A model generated the notes under the pieces. It searched no databases. It was not told the DNA's origin and saw nothing but the letters and a program-made list of their open reading frames with translations. The position numbers and the translations under genes are program-made. A DNA stretch of 64,000 bases, taken from the NCBI GenBank assembly GCA_934444365.1, contig CAKSCM010000002.1, positions 169,847 through 233,846 on the forward strand. Direction: 5' to 3'. The stretch is from an uncultured Eubacteriales bacterium (GTDB lineage: Bacteria > Bacillota > Clostridia > Oscillospirales > Acutalibacteraceae). This document shows positions 26,579-35,337 of the stretch, in pieces. Positions within the stretch are counted from its first letter, which is position 1, and the number at the start of each line of letters is the position of its first letter.

Positions 26579-27562
26579 ATGAAAGAAGGATTTGTTGTAG
26601 ATTCGATGGGATACCCCGACGAGGGACAGCTCGAAAAGATAAACGCGCTCTCGAGACGGGTATTAAAACGCGAGGAGGTCTACGTCTTTTCGGTCGTTTT
26701 GTGCGACAACGAGGCGGACCGCGATTTTGAGAGGTTCAGCACCGAGGCTTTGGAAAAGCTTTCGGAGCTTTATATCGGTAAAACGGGTATATACGACCAT
26801 TCAATGAAAGCAAAGGACCAGGTGGCGAGGGTTTTCGCCTGTACGGTCGAAAAGGTGGAGTCGAGATATACCTCAACCGGAGAACCTTATTGCAGGCTCA
26901 AGGCGCTCGCTTATATGCCGAGAAGCGTTAAAAACGAGGATATAATCCTCGAAATAGACAGCGGCATTAAAAAGGAAGTAAGCGTCGGCTGTTCGGTGGG
27001 CAGGAGATACTGCTCGATATGCGGAGCGGATAAGAATTCGCACGAGTGCAGACACAGCGTCGGAAAGTACTACACCGTGAAGGGTAAAAGGGTGCTTTGC
27101 TGCACCGTGCTTGACGATCCGCTCGACGCATACGAATGGAGCTTTGTGGCCGTTCCGGCTCAAAAGGAAGCCGGGGTGACCAAAAGCTTTAATCCGGACG
27201 GTGCATCCGTACAGGAGGATGTAATAAAATCGCTTTATACGAGCGGTGACACCCTTTTCACTCAAAAACAGAAACAAGGATTGTGCGCCCTTTTCGAACG
27301 GCTCAAAGGATACGAGCGTACGGCGATGGACTGCACCAAGCAGTTAAGGGACGAGGTGCTCTCTCTTGCGATAATCGCCGAGCCCGAGCTCGATGCCGGA
27401 ACAGCCGAGGAAATAGTGAAAAGTCTGTCGTCCGAGGGTCTTGCAAGGTACAGGCAAACGCTGACCAAAAAACTGGATTCAATCTATCCGCCGTGCGGTC
27501 AGCTCGCTGTTTCCGAAAACAAAGCGGAAAAAAGCGACGGCAATAAACAGTTTTTAATATAA
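26579..27562 (+). CDS. Prohead maturation protease with a Cys/His insert
   Basis: About 327 residues. The N-terminal half resembles herpesvirus/HK97-type prohead proteases: a candidate catalytic His in IYDHSMK and a candidate Ser in KKEVSVGCSVGRR, followed by DAYEWSFVAVPAQKEAGVTK. Between them is a zinc-knuckle-like insert (CSICG, then HECRH). The C-terminal 120 residues are helical and could be a scaffolding (delta) domain removed during maturation. AAGGAGGAAAAA precedes the ATG at 26579; the frame is open further upstream into the portal gene, but no site lies there. The protease role is inferred from pattern and gene order. Confidence 0.75.
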   Translation: MKEGFVVDSMGYPDEGQLEKINALSRRVLKREEVYVFSVVLCDNEADRDFERFSTEALEKLSELYIGKTGIYDHSMKAKDQVARVFACTVEKVESRYTSTGEPYCRLKALAYMPRSVKNEDIILEIDSGIKKEVSVGCSVGRRYCSICGADKNSHECRHSVGKYYTVKGKRVLCCTVLDDPLDAYEWSFVAVPAQKEAGVTKSFNPDGASVQEDVIKSLYTSGDTLFTQKQKQGLCALFERLKGYERTAMDCTKQLRDEVLSLAIIAEPELDAGTAEEIVKSLSSEGLARYRQTLTKKLDSIYPPCGQLAVSENKAEKSDGNKQFLI

Positions 27563-27577
27563 GGAGGAAAATTTAAA

Positions 27578-27925
27578 ATGTCAGTATCACTTAAAGGTTT
27601 TAACACACAGATTGCCTCTTTTGAGAGTGACAGTGCGGTAACGGCGGGAATGGCCGTCGGTATTACGGCAAACAACAAGGTCGCAAAGGCGACGGCGGCA
27701 GGCGGCGTCGCCGGCGTTTGCGTCAATGTCCGCGAGGGTATAGCCGCAATTCAGCTTACCGGCTATGTTAGGGTGAAGTACAGCGGAGACACCGCTCCCA
27801 CCGTAGGCTTTTGTCTGCTTTCCGGCGACGGCAGCGGAAATGTCAAGGTCGTCACCAGCGGCGGACGTTCGATGCTTGTAACCGCCGTTGATACAACCGC
27901 GAATACGGTTGACATAATTCTTTAA
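27578..27925 (+). CDS. Probable capsid decoration protein
   Basis: A 115-residue, Gly/Ala/Val-rich, beta-type protein lying between the prohead protease and the major capsid protein, the usual site of a head-decoration protein. The sequence (AGMAVGITANNKVAKATAAGGVAGVC, then GYVRVKYSGDTAPTVGF) recalls short DUF2190-like decoration proteins that glue the capsid surface. TAAGGAGGAAAATT precedes the ATG. The assignment rests mostly on position and composition. Confidence 0.6.
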   Translation: MSVSLKGFNTQIASFESDSAVTAGMAVGITANNKVAKATAAGGVAGVCVNVREGIAAIQLTGYVRVKYSGDTAPTVGFCLLSGDGSGNVKVVTSGGRSMLVTAVDTTANTVDIIL

Positions 27926-27961
27926 TAATAAAACAGTAATTCAAGAAAGGAAGATAAAAAC

Positions 27962-28948
27962 ATGGCATACGATAACATACGAATTGAAAAAGGAATGTAC
28001 AGAGCTCCCGGCGGACTGACCGGCGCACTCGAAAAGCTCGACCCGTCGGCCGAGTACAAAAACACCGAGCTTGAGGGTCTGGACGCTTATCAAAGACAGC
28101 TTAAGCGCTTTGATATAAGTGTTGCCGGCGCCGGATCGAGCACGGTTGAAAAGTTCTTTCAGACCTCCGACTCGGCGGCTCTTTTCCCCGAATATGTAAG
28201 CCGCGCCGTAAGGCTCGGTATGAATGAGGGTGACAAGCTTTCTTCCATAGTTGCAACCACCACCCGAATTAAGGGTATGGATTACCGCACCATAAAGAGC
28301 AATGCCGACGAGGAATCGCTGCAGCTTAAATCGGTAGCCGAGGGCGCCGTTATCCCCGAGACCACCATAAAGGTCAGCGACAAGCTCGTTAAGCTTAAAA
28401 AGCGCGGCAGAATGCTGGTTGCTTCCTACGAGGCTCTTCGCTTTCAGCGCCTTGATCTGTTTACCGTAACCTTAAAACAGATCGGTGCCCATATTGCCCG
28501 TCAGCAGTTTGCCGACGCCGTTTCGGTGCTTACCGATTCCGCTTCTTCGGTAACCCTTGCTGCCGAAAAAACCCTTTCCTATGCCGACTTTATAAGCCTT
28601 TGGAACGATCTTTATCCTTATGAGCTTAATACCATGGCGGCTTCCCCGGCGATGATTTCAAAAATGCTCGGTCTTACCCAGTTCCAGAATCCCAACACCG
28701 GCATAAACTTCGCCGGAACCGGAAAGCTCAGCACTCCGCTCGGCGCCGAGGTTGTAAAGTCCAAGGCTGTCGGTTCGGATACTATAATCGGCCTTGACCG
28801 CAATTATGCTCTTGAAATGGTGGTTGCCGAGGATGTTTCGGTAGACTATGACCGTCTTATCGACCGTCAGCTTGAAAGAGCGGCGATCACCTCTATTGCC
28901 GGCTTCTCCAAGATATTCCCCGAGGCCGTAAAGCTTATAAAAATCTAA
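27962..28948 (+). CDS. Major capsid protein (HK97 fold)
   Basis: A 328-residue shell protein. The N-terminal region is short and charged. VEKFFQTSDSAALFPEYVSRAVRLGMNEGDKLSSIVATTTRIKG resembles the N-arm and E-loop of HK97-type capsids, and the Pro-, Gly- and aromatic-rich end (DRQLERAAITSIAGFSKIFPEAVKLI) resembles the A-domain/P-domain closure. It follows AAGAAAGGAAG. It is immediately followed by two GC-rich hairpins, which would favour a high yield of this messenger segment. An encapsulin is less likely because a complete packaging set surrounds it. Confidence 0.82.
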   Translation: MAYDNIRIEKGMYRAPGGLTGALEKLDPSAEYKNTELEGLDAYQRQLKRFDISVAGAGSSTVEKFFQTSDSAALFPEYVSRAVRLGMNEGDKLSSIVATTTRIKGMDYRTIKSNADEESLQLKSVAEGAVIPETTIKVSDKLVKLKKRGRMLVASYEALRFQRLDLFTVTLKQIGAHIARQQFADAVSVLTDSASSVTLAAEKTLSYADFISLWNDLYPYELNTMAASPAMISKMLGLTQFQNPNTGINFAGTGKLSTPLGAEVVKSKAVGSDTIIGLDRNYALEMVVAEDVSVDYDRLIDRQLERAAITSIAGFSKIFPEAVKLIKI

Positions 28949-28953
28949 ATAAA

Positions 28954-29029
28954 GGCGGAGAAAACTCGCCGCTTTTAAAAATTTCGGCCGCGCCGGAGGG
29001 GCTTTCTTTAAGGCGCGGCCCTTGATTTT
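28954..29029 (+). terminator. Two hairpins after the major capsid gene (partial terminator)
   Basis: GGCGgAG/CTCGCC (28954-28970) followed by a weak T run, and GGCCGCGCC (28986-28994) with GGCGCGGCC (29012-29020) followed by CTTGATTTT. They separate the capsid gene from the connector genes without ending the operon; AAAGGAGGT follows at once. Confidence 0.6.
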
Positions 29030-29044
29030 AAAGGAGGTATAAAA

Positions 29045-29422
29045 GTGGACGAATATACGGTTTTGGAGTACTTTATGCTTTATTCCGGACTCGACGCAAA
29101 GGCGGCAGCCAACTGGTTTTCGGTGGTTACTGCCTGTGCCGAGTATGTAAGAAGAATCGTGCGAAAGGGCGTAGATATCGCTCGGAATAAAAAGCTGCTT
29201 TGCGACGCGGCCGGTGCCCTTGCCTTTTATCGGTATACTCTTGCTCAGTATACCGACGAATCGGCGGCGTCGTTTTCGGCCGGAGACGTTAAAATTTCAA
29301 CCGACATCGAAAAAAGCTGCAATGCTGCAAAAATGCTTAAAGACGCGGCCTTCGAGAGCATAAAGGACATTATCGAAACTGGCGATTTTTATTTTTGTAC
29401 GACAGACGGCGGTGCGGTATGA
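29045..29422 (+). CDS. Head-tail connector (adaptor-like) protein
   Basis: A 125-residue helical protein (EYTVLEYFMLYSGLDAKAAANWFSVVTACAEYVRRIV) with a GTG start behind AAAGGAGGT. Its size, helical nature and place after the capsid gene match gp6/gp15-like adaptors that attach under the portal. The stop overlaps the next start (ATGA). No motif proves the role. Confidence 0.55.
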   Translation: MDEYTVLEYFMLYSGLDAKAAANWFSVVTACAEYVRRIVRKGVDIARNKKLLCDAAGALAFYRYTLAQYTDESAASFSAGDVKISTDIEKSCNAAKMLKDAAFESIKDIIETGDFYFCTTDGGAV

Positions 29423-29769
29423 GAAGTGTGGATGTTTTTTCCGAAATGGTCAAACGCCACGGACTGCCTCTTACCATGAGCGCAAAGAACAATCCGCTTA
29501 ACAACCGGCAGTTCAGTGCTTTTATCCAGCCGCTCAGATATAAAAACAAGATGTATCTCGACGGCACCTATTCCGAGGTCGGCTATATAGATCAGGCATA
29601 TTATCTTTACATCGGACCGCCCGACATAAATATTTTATCCCTGCCAGAGGATGCGACGGTGGAATTCATGGGTAAAAAGTACAACTTCACCCGGAGCGAA
29701 AAGGTGGCAATCGGCCAGCAGGTTCTTTACTACTGGTCGGTTTTGCGTTCAACAATAGAGGAGGCTTAA
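29419..29769 (+). CDS. Head-closure-like neck protein
   Basis: A 116-residue protein that begins at the ATG overlapping the previous stop (ATGA), indicating translational coupling. It has a beta-rich middle (RYKNKMYLDGTYSEVGYIDQAYYLYIGPP) and ends FTRSEKVAIGQQVLYYWSVLR. Size and order match a head-completion (stopper) protein. The longer in-frame start at 29395 would run back into the previous gene without a binding site. Confidence 0.5.
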   Translation: MRSVDVFSEMVKRHGLPLTMSAKNNPLNNRQFSAFIQPLRYKNKMYLDGTYSEVGYIDQAYYLYIGPPDINILSLPEDATVEFMGKKYNFTRSEKVAIGQQVLYYWSVLRSTIEEA

Positions 29770-29774
29770 AGGAT

Positions 29775-30212
29775 ATGACGAACTACGGCGGTTTGATAAG
29801 AACCATACAGCTGTATTTTTCTTCGAAAACCTCTTTCTCCGATGTAAAATTCGTCACCGAATTTCCCAAGGGGAAAAAGAGCCAGCCGCTTGCCCGGCCT
29901 ACGGTTTCCATCGGCATTGAAAGCATAACCGATAAAAAGGTTGACGGAGTTTACGATAAATCGGATCCTCCGGTATTGCTTTACAATCGGATAGCGGTTA
30001 TGAGAATACAGTTTTTTATTCATGTTCCGCAGTCGCATGAGGGGGTCGAATGCTACGATATAGCAACAAGAATAGCTGCTGCTTTGCTTGAAAGCAATTT
30101 CAACTATAACTTTGATCAGCTTGATTGCGGCAGCATTAAGTACGACCGCGATATAGGGGCGTTTGTCCAAAAGGCGGTAATAGGAATAACCGATAAAACC
30201 ATCGATTCGTGA
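29775..30212 (+). CDS. Tail-terminator/neck-like protein, last gene of the cassette
   Basis: A 145-residue protein (VTEFPKGKKSQPLARPTVSIGIESITDKK, then ECYDIATRIAAALLESN) matching in size, order and mixed alpha/beta pattern the tail-terminator or minor neck proteins found at this spot in phage genomes. It is the last cassette gene: a terminator follows within 20 bases and no tail tube, tape measure or baseplate gene comes after it. The function is inferred from position. Confidence 0.5.
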   Translation: MTNYGGLIRTIQLYFSSKTSFSDVKFVTEFPKGKKSQPLARPTVSIGIESITDKKVDGVYDKSDPPVLLYNRIAVMRIQFFIHVPQSHEGVECYDIATRIAAALLESNFNYNFDQLDCGSIKYDRDIGAFVQKAVIGITDKTIDS

Positions 30213-30231
30213 TGACGGTTTAAACAGAAAA

Positions 30232-30276
30232 CAGGGCTTACCGGGTTTTATGTGACCGGCAGGCCCTGCTTTTTTA
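30232..30276 (+). terminator. Terminator closing the capsid cassette
   Basis: CAGGGC and GCCCTG enclose a second stem CCGG/CCGG (30232-30268), followed by TTTTTTATTTG. Confidence 0.85.
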
Positions 30277-30363
30277 TTTGTTTTTTGTTGCCCGGTGATT
30301 AAATTCGGATATTATTGCCTTTTTAAAACCGCAACAAAGCTTTTTGCGGCGGTTTGATCGGTT

Positions 30364-31218
30364 TTAACAGAATTTCAAAAAATCCTTTACTATAGGCAGT
30401 GGCGGGTTATCCTTTTTCCATATTAAAACACAGCTTGTGTAAAGCTCCTGTTCGGCAAGAACTTTTACGGTTAAGTCCGAGCACAGCTTTCGCATCGAAT
30501 CGGGAAAGATCGCCGTCGCAAGCCCCTGACGCACCCACAGCATGGCGTCGCGTGCGTCATCGCACACACAAAAGATGTCCGGCTTTATTGAGCGCCGGGA
30601 AAAGGCCGCGCGTATAAGCTCCTCGTAACGACGGTAGAGTATAAGGGGGCTGTCGGTAAGGTCTGACAGGGTAATATTTTCCGTCATTCCGGACTTTTCT
30701 TCAAATCTCTGGCTGCTCGGAGATACGGCTATCATCGGCTCTTTTGAAATCAGCTTTGAATTGACCTCGTCAAGTCTTAACGGTGTGCGAACAACCGAAA
30801 TATCTATTATTCCGTCAAGCAGCTGCTGAAAAAGGGCCTGACTCGCCCCGTCGCGGACCTCAAAATCAACGTCGGGGAATTCCTTTGTAAACCGGCTTAT
30901 AATCGGCAAAACGGTGGTTGCGGTCGATGAGGTTATACCCATTCTAAGCACCCGCCTTTTGCCGATGGATTGTACCTCTTTGTTCATCGATGCCGTATAT
31001 TCGAGCAGACTGCATGCCCTTTCGTATAACAGCTTTCCGGCAATGGTGGGCGACACGCCGCACCCCGTTCGCGTAAGCAGGGAGACGCCGAGCTCATCCT
31101 CGAGTTTTTTTATCTGAAGGCTCAAAGGTGGCTGGGACATGTTAAGCCGTCTTGCCGCTTCGTTTATGCTACCTGTTTCGATGATTTTGCAGAAGTATTC
31201 AAGTTGTCTTAATTCCAA
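30364..31218 (-). CDS. LysR family transcriptional regulator
   Basis: A 284-residue regulator. The N-terminal winged helix is ELRQLEYFCKIIETGSINEAARRLNMSQPPLSLQIKKLEDELG, with the effector-binding domain from about residue 90 (LRMGITSSTATTVLPIISRFTKEFP). The start is a TTG at 31218 behind GGAGGGTGCGA; no ATG allows the full HTH. It diverges from the ABC exporter genes across a 115-base AT-rich gap, the classical arrangement for control of the divergent operon. The ligand is unknown. Confidence 0.92.
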   Translation of the reverse strand: MELRQLEYFCKIIETGSINEAARRLNMSQPPLSLQIKKLEDELGVSLLTRTGCGVSPTIAGKLLYERACSLLEYTASMNKEVQSIGKRRVLRMGITSSTATTVLPIISRFTKEFPDVDFEVRDGASQALFQQLLDGIIDISVVRTPLRLDEVNSKLISKEPMIAVSPSSQRFEEKSGMTENITLSDLTDSPLILYRRYEELIRAAFSRRSIKPDIFCVCDDARDAMLWVRQGLATAIFPDSMRKLCSDLTVKVLAEQELYTSCVLIWKKDNPPLPIVKDFLKFC

Positions 31219-31333
31219 ATCGCACCCTCCGGTAATATATTTTATATATTGATTACAAACAAAAACAATATTATTTATATTGATGATACTGTATTATAAT
31301 AAACTTGTCAATAATTATAATCGGTGGGTTTTG

Positions 31334-33340
31334 ATGAAAGTAATTTTTAAGTATCTGAAGTATTACATCAAAGAAAGTATACTGTCCCCGGCCTTTAAGC
31401 TTTTGGAGGCGGTTTTGGATCTGCTTGTTCCGGTGGTCGTCGCCCGTATGATAGACGGCGCCGTGGGCGCAAAGTCGGGGGATATTACGGCTGAAACCGG
31501 TGGTTCTGCGGCTATGCGGTATTTTTTTGTTTTGATAATAATGGCGGTGGTGGGGCTTTCGGCCTGTCTTGTCGCACAGTATTTTGCCGCGAAGGCAAGC
31601 GCCGGCGCCGCCGGCAGATTAAGACAGGATATGTTTTCAAAAATACAGACCTTTTCCTTTTGTGAGCTTGACCGCTTTGGAACGGATACGCTGATAACGC
31701 GGCTAAGCGACGATGTAAACCAGGTTCAGACCGGCCTTAATATGGGATTAAGGCTCTTGCTTAGAAGTCCGTTTATAGTTTTCGGCGCTATGATAATGGC
31801 CTTTACGGTGGATGTCGAATGTGCGCTTGTGTTCGCCGTAACCGTGCCGCTGCTTTTTGCGGCCGTTTTTACGATAATGTTTATAACCATTCCGCTTTAT
31901 ACAAAGGTCCAGTCGTCCCTTGATAAGGTTACCCTTTTAACGAGGGAGAATTTAAGCGGAGTGAGGGTAATAAGGGCGTTTTGCCGGGAGGACCGGTCGG
32001 TAGAGGAGTTTGAAACGGCTTCCGATTATCTTACAAGGCTTAATCTGTTTGTCGGCAGAATATCCACCCTTATGAATCCCCTTACCTATGTAATTATCAA
32101 CATCGGTGCGGCCGTGATGATAAACGAAGCCGGAATAAGGGTCAATATAGGCGCTCTTACAACCGGGCAGACGGTGGCGCTTTACAATTATATGCTACAG
32201 ATAACCATTGAGCTTATAAAGCTCGCGACCCTTGTTATAACCCTAAACAGGTCTATTGCGTGCGCCTCGCGCGCCGGCGAGGTTTTAAATACAAAAACGA
32301 GTATGGAATATCTGCCGGACGATAAGGCGATTGGGGGCGCCGATGTGTCGGATATTGCACCGGATGATAAAAACGGGAGCATACCGGAGAATATAAAAGA
32401 GAATCAAAAGAAAAATATACCGGACGGTAACGGGGCGGATAAAAATACCGGAAATGTGCGTTATATTCAGGCCGACGAGAAAAAAGCACCGACTTGCCGG
32501 CATGATAGAAAAAAAGAAAAACTATCAGGCGCATTGACGGCAAGCGCCGGGGAAAATCCCCTTTCTGAGCCAAACGAAGCAACAGCCGCGATTCCGGCGG
32601 TTTGCTTTAAAAATGTTACCTTTTGTTATCCGTCGGCAGCCGAGCCGTCGGTTAAAAACGCCGAGTTTTCGGTGCTGCCGGGGCAAAGGGTCGGTATAAT
32701 CGGCGCTACGGCCAGCGGAAAAACCAGCCTTGTGAATCTTATCTCCCGTTTTTACGATCCGCAAAACGGCGAGGTGCTCCTTTTCGGAAAAAACATTAAA
32801 AATTATTCCCATGAGTGGCTGTCCAAAAATATAGGGGTGGTTCAGCAGAAAAATCTGCTCTTTTCCGGAACGGTAAGGGAAAACCTTAAATGGGGGGACG
32901 AAAATGCCGACGATGAGACATTGTGGCAGTCCCTTAAAACGGCGCAGGCCGAATCGGTTATAAAGGATAAGCCGGGCGGACTGGATTTTTATATTGAGGC
33001 TATGGGGAGAAATCTCTCGGGCGGACAGCGTCAGCGGCTGTGTATAGCCCGGGCTCTTGTAAAAAGGCCGAAGATATTAATACTTGACGACAGCTCGAGC
33101 GCTCTTGATCTTGCAACCGACGCCGCCCTCAAAAAAGCGCTTTCGGAATTAAAAAACACAACCGTTTTTACCGTATCGCAACGTATTTCGGGCGTTCGGG
33201 AGAGCGATATCATACTTGTAATAGACGGCGGCGAAATTGTCGGCAAAGGAACCCATGATGAGCTAATGGAGGCTTGCTTCGTATATAAGGGAATCTACGA
33301 TTCGCAATTTCCCGACGGAGAAAGGGGGGGACAGCTGTGA
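31334..33340 (+). CDS. ABC exporter half-transporter with degenerate nucleotide site and linker insertion
   Basis: A 668-residue fused membrane and ATPase subunit. Six membrane segments lie in residues about 15-310. An unusual hydrophilic insertion of about 90 residues (about 326-419) precedes the ATPase. Walker A is GATASGKT (457-464) and the signature LSGGQ (561-565) is canonical. The catalytic Glu after Walker B is replaced (ILDDSSS, 583-589) and the switch His is Gln (VSQR, 614-617). This is the degenerate partner of a heterodimeric exporter, as in BmrC/D or TM287/288. The ATG at 31334 is chosen because upstream residues do not belong to the family. It overlaps the next gene by 4 bases. 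Confidence 0.92.
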   Translation: MKVIFKYLKYYIKESILSPAFKLLEAVLDLLVPVVVARMIDGAVGAKSGDITAETGGSAAMRYFFVLIIMAVVGLSACLVAQYFAAKASAGAAGRLRQDMFSKIQTFSFCELDRFGTDTLITRLSDDVNQVQTGLNMGLRLLLRSPFIVFGAMIMAFTVDVECALVFAVTVPLLFAAVFTIMFITIPLYTKVQSSLDKVTLLTRENLSGVRVIRAFCREDRSVEEFETASDYLTRLNLFVGRISTLMNPLTYVIINIGAAVMINEAGIRVNIGALTTGQTVALYNYMLQITIELIKLATLVITLNRSIACASRAGEVLNTKTSMEYLPDDKAIGGADVSDIAPDDKNGSIPENIKENQKKNIPDGNGADKNTGNVRYIQADEKKAPTCRHDRKKEKLSGALTASAGENPLSEPNEATAAIPAVCFKNVTFCYPSAAEPSVKNAEFSVLPGQRVGIIGATASGKTSLVNLISRFYDPQNGEVLLFGKNIKNYSHEWLSKNIGVVQQKNLLFSGTVRENLKWGDENADDETLWQSLKTAQAESVIKDKPGGLDFYIEAMGRNLSGGQRQRLCIARALVKRPKILILDDSSSALDLATDAALKKALSELKNTTVFTVSQRISGVRESDIILVIDGGEIVGKGTHDELMEACFVYKGIYDSQFPDGERGGQL

Positions 33341-35121
33341 GTAAATCGGTAAATGCATCCGGTAAAAATAAAGAGGGCACCAAAGGAAAAGGCGGCTCCT
33401 TTGCGGTTTTAAAAAAGCTTATTCCCTTTATCGCTCAGTATAAGGGATCGCTTATACTTTGTATCTTGTTTTCGGCGGCAGGGGTTATTTTGCAGCTTTA
33501 CGTCCCGATTTTGTTCGGCGAGGCAATAGACAGAATAATCGGTGCCGGAGCGGTTGATTTTTACGGGCTTTCGGTATGCCTTTTAAAGGTGGTCGGTGTG
33601 GCCTGTGTGTCGGCGGTTTGCGTTTGGGGGATGAATTTGTTCGGCAACCGCATATCCTACAACACCGTAAGGTCGCTTAGATCAAAGGCGATAAGACATT
33701 TGCAGTGGCTGCCCATTTCGTTTTTTGATAAAAACAGCTCGGGAGATACCGTAAGCCGTATCATCGCCGATACCGACGTTGTGTGCGACGGACTGCTCCT
33801 CGGATTCACCCAGCTTTTTTCGGGGGTTGTTACAATAATCGTGACCCTTGTGTTTATGTTTATAAAAAGCCCGGTTATAACCGGTATGATAGTTCTGCTT
33901 ACCCCTTTGAGCTTTATAGTCGCAAGGGTTATATCCAAAAAGACCTTCGGACTGTTTAAAAAACAAAGCAGGACACGCGGTGAGCAGCTTGCCCTTATTG
34001 ACGAGATAATAAACGGACAAAAAACGGTAAAGGCCAACGGGTACGAAAAAAGGGCGACCGAAAGATTCAGCGAGCTCAACGACCGGCTTGTTAAGGACAG
34101 CTGCCGAGCAATTTTTTCAAGCAGTCTTACAAACCCGTCTACCCGTTTTATAAACAGCATTATATATGCCGGAGTAGCGCTTATCGGCATTAACCTGATA
34201 AGAAGCGGCAGCCTTACGGTGGGCGGTCTTTCGGTAATGCTGGCGTATGCTAACCAGTACATGAAGCCCTTTAACGACATAAGTTCGGTTATAACCGAGC
34301 TGCAAAACGCCCTTGTGTGCGCCGACAGGATGTTTGAGCTCATGCAGGAGGAGCCGATGAAGGAAGAAACGGACAACCGTCTTTTTTGCACCAAGGGTAA
34401 GGTCGAAATCGAGAATCTTTATTTCAGCTACGATAAATCCCGTCCCCTTATAGAGGATTTTTCGCTGTCGGTCAGCCCGGGGACGAGGGTGGCCGTTGTC
34501 GGCCCTACGGGATGCGGAAAAACCACCCTTATTAACCTGCTTATGCGGTTTTACGATGCCGACAGCGGAAGTATATCGGTCGATTCGGTGCCGATCGATT
34601 CGGTGACCCGGCGGTCACTGAGGAAAAATTTCGGAATGGTATTACAGGATACCTGGATAATGAATTCCACGGTAAGGGAGAATATCCGTTTCGGCCGTCC
34701 CGAAGCACAGGATGACGAGGTTATAAAGGCGGCCGAGGCGGCTCACTGCATGGGATTTATAAAGCAATTGCCGGACGGCCTTGACACCGTTTTGAATGAG
34801 AATACCTTGAGTCAGGGCCAGCGGCAGCTGCTTTGTATCGCCAGGGTAATGCTGTGCCGTCCGCCGATGCTTATTCTTGACGAGGCAACCTCAAATATCG
34901 ATACCCGCACCGAGGTGCTTATTCAGCGCGCATTTGATGAGCTTATGTGCGGACGGACGAGCTTTGTGGTAGCCCACAGGCTTTCGACCGTGGTGGACGC
35001 GTCGGTAATAATAGTTATGCGCTCGGGACATATTGTCGAAAGCGGAACCCACGAGCAGCTTATGAAAAAGGGCGGCTTTTACAGCGAGCTTTACAACAGT
35101 CAGTTTTTACCCCCGGCGTAA
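33337..35121 (+). CDS. ABC exporter half-transporter, catalytically canonical partner
   Basis: A 594-residue partner of the preceding subunit. Six membrane segments are followed by an ATPase domain with Walker A GPTGCGKTT, Walker B LILDEATSNID with the catalytic Glu, and the switch His in VAHRLSTV. Its own signature reads LSQGQ instead of LSGGQ. The pattern is complementary: the active site is made of this subunit's Walker motifs and the partner's LSGGQ, while the other site is degenerate. It starts at a GTG overlapping the previous gene, so the two are co-translated. Likely a drug or lipid exporter. Confidence 0.94.
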   Translation: MSKSVNASGKNKEGTKGKGGSFAVLKKLIPFIAQYKGSLILCILFSAAGVILQLYVPILFGEAIDRIIGAGAVDFYGLSVCLLKVVGVACVSAVCVWGMNLFGNRISYNTVRSLRSKAIRHLQWLPISFFDKNSSGDTVSRIIADTDVVCDGLLLGFTQLFSGVVTIIVTLVFMFIKSPVITGMIVLLTPLSFIVARVISKKTFGLFKKQSRTRGEQLALIDEIINGQKTVKANGYEKRATERFSELNDRLVKDSCRAIFSSSLTNPSTRFINSIIYAGVALIGINLIRSGSLTVGGLSVMLAYANQYMKPFNDISSVITELQNALVCADRMFELMQEEPMKEETDNRLFCTKGKVEIENLYFSYDKSRPLIEDFSLSVSPGTRVAVVGPTGCGKTTLINLLMRFYDADSGSISVDSVPIDSVTRRSLRKNFGMVLQDTWIMNSTVRENIRFGRPEAQDDEVIKAAEAAHCMGFIKQLPDGLDTVLNENTLSQGQRQLLCIARVMLCRPPMLILDEATSNIDTRTEVLIQRAFDELMCGRTSFVVAHRLSTVVDASVIIVMRSGHIVESGTHEQLMKKGGFYSELYNSQFLPPA

Positions 35122-35217
35122 GCGCAAAGAGCGTATTAAAACCCGTTTTCTTCGATAAAATCGGGCTTTGATGTGTGTGCCTGTTTTAAGGCGTAAAACG
35201 CGTGAAATTTGTGTTAC

Positions 35218-35247
35218 TTGAAAAATGGCGGTAATATATGGTATAAT
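35218..35247 (+). promoter_or_regulatory. Promoter of the TetR gene
   Basis: TTGAAA (35218-35223) and a consensus TATAAT (35242-35247) are 18 bases apart. Confidence 0.6.
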
Positions 35248-35337
35248 CGCAAATGTGAAAGATGTTGATTTTTTCTTTGCTCGCTTAAAGCCAAAGAGAA
35301 TGTCGCATAATCTGTGTGCGAAAAAGGTGATTATTAC

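Noticed and set aside
23210..30310. Possible direct repeats (attachment sites) at both ends of the capsid cassette, TTTTTTGTT...CGG..GTGAT near 23230 and 30290
   Set aside because: The match is short, imperfect and T-rich next to terminators, and no integrase is present; chance similarity is as likely.
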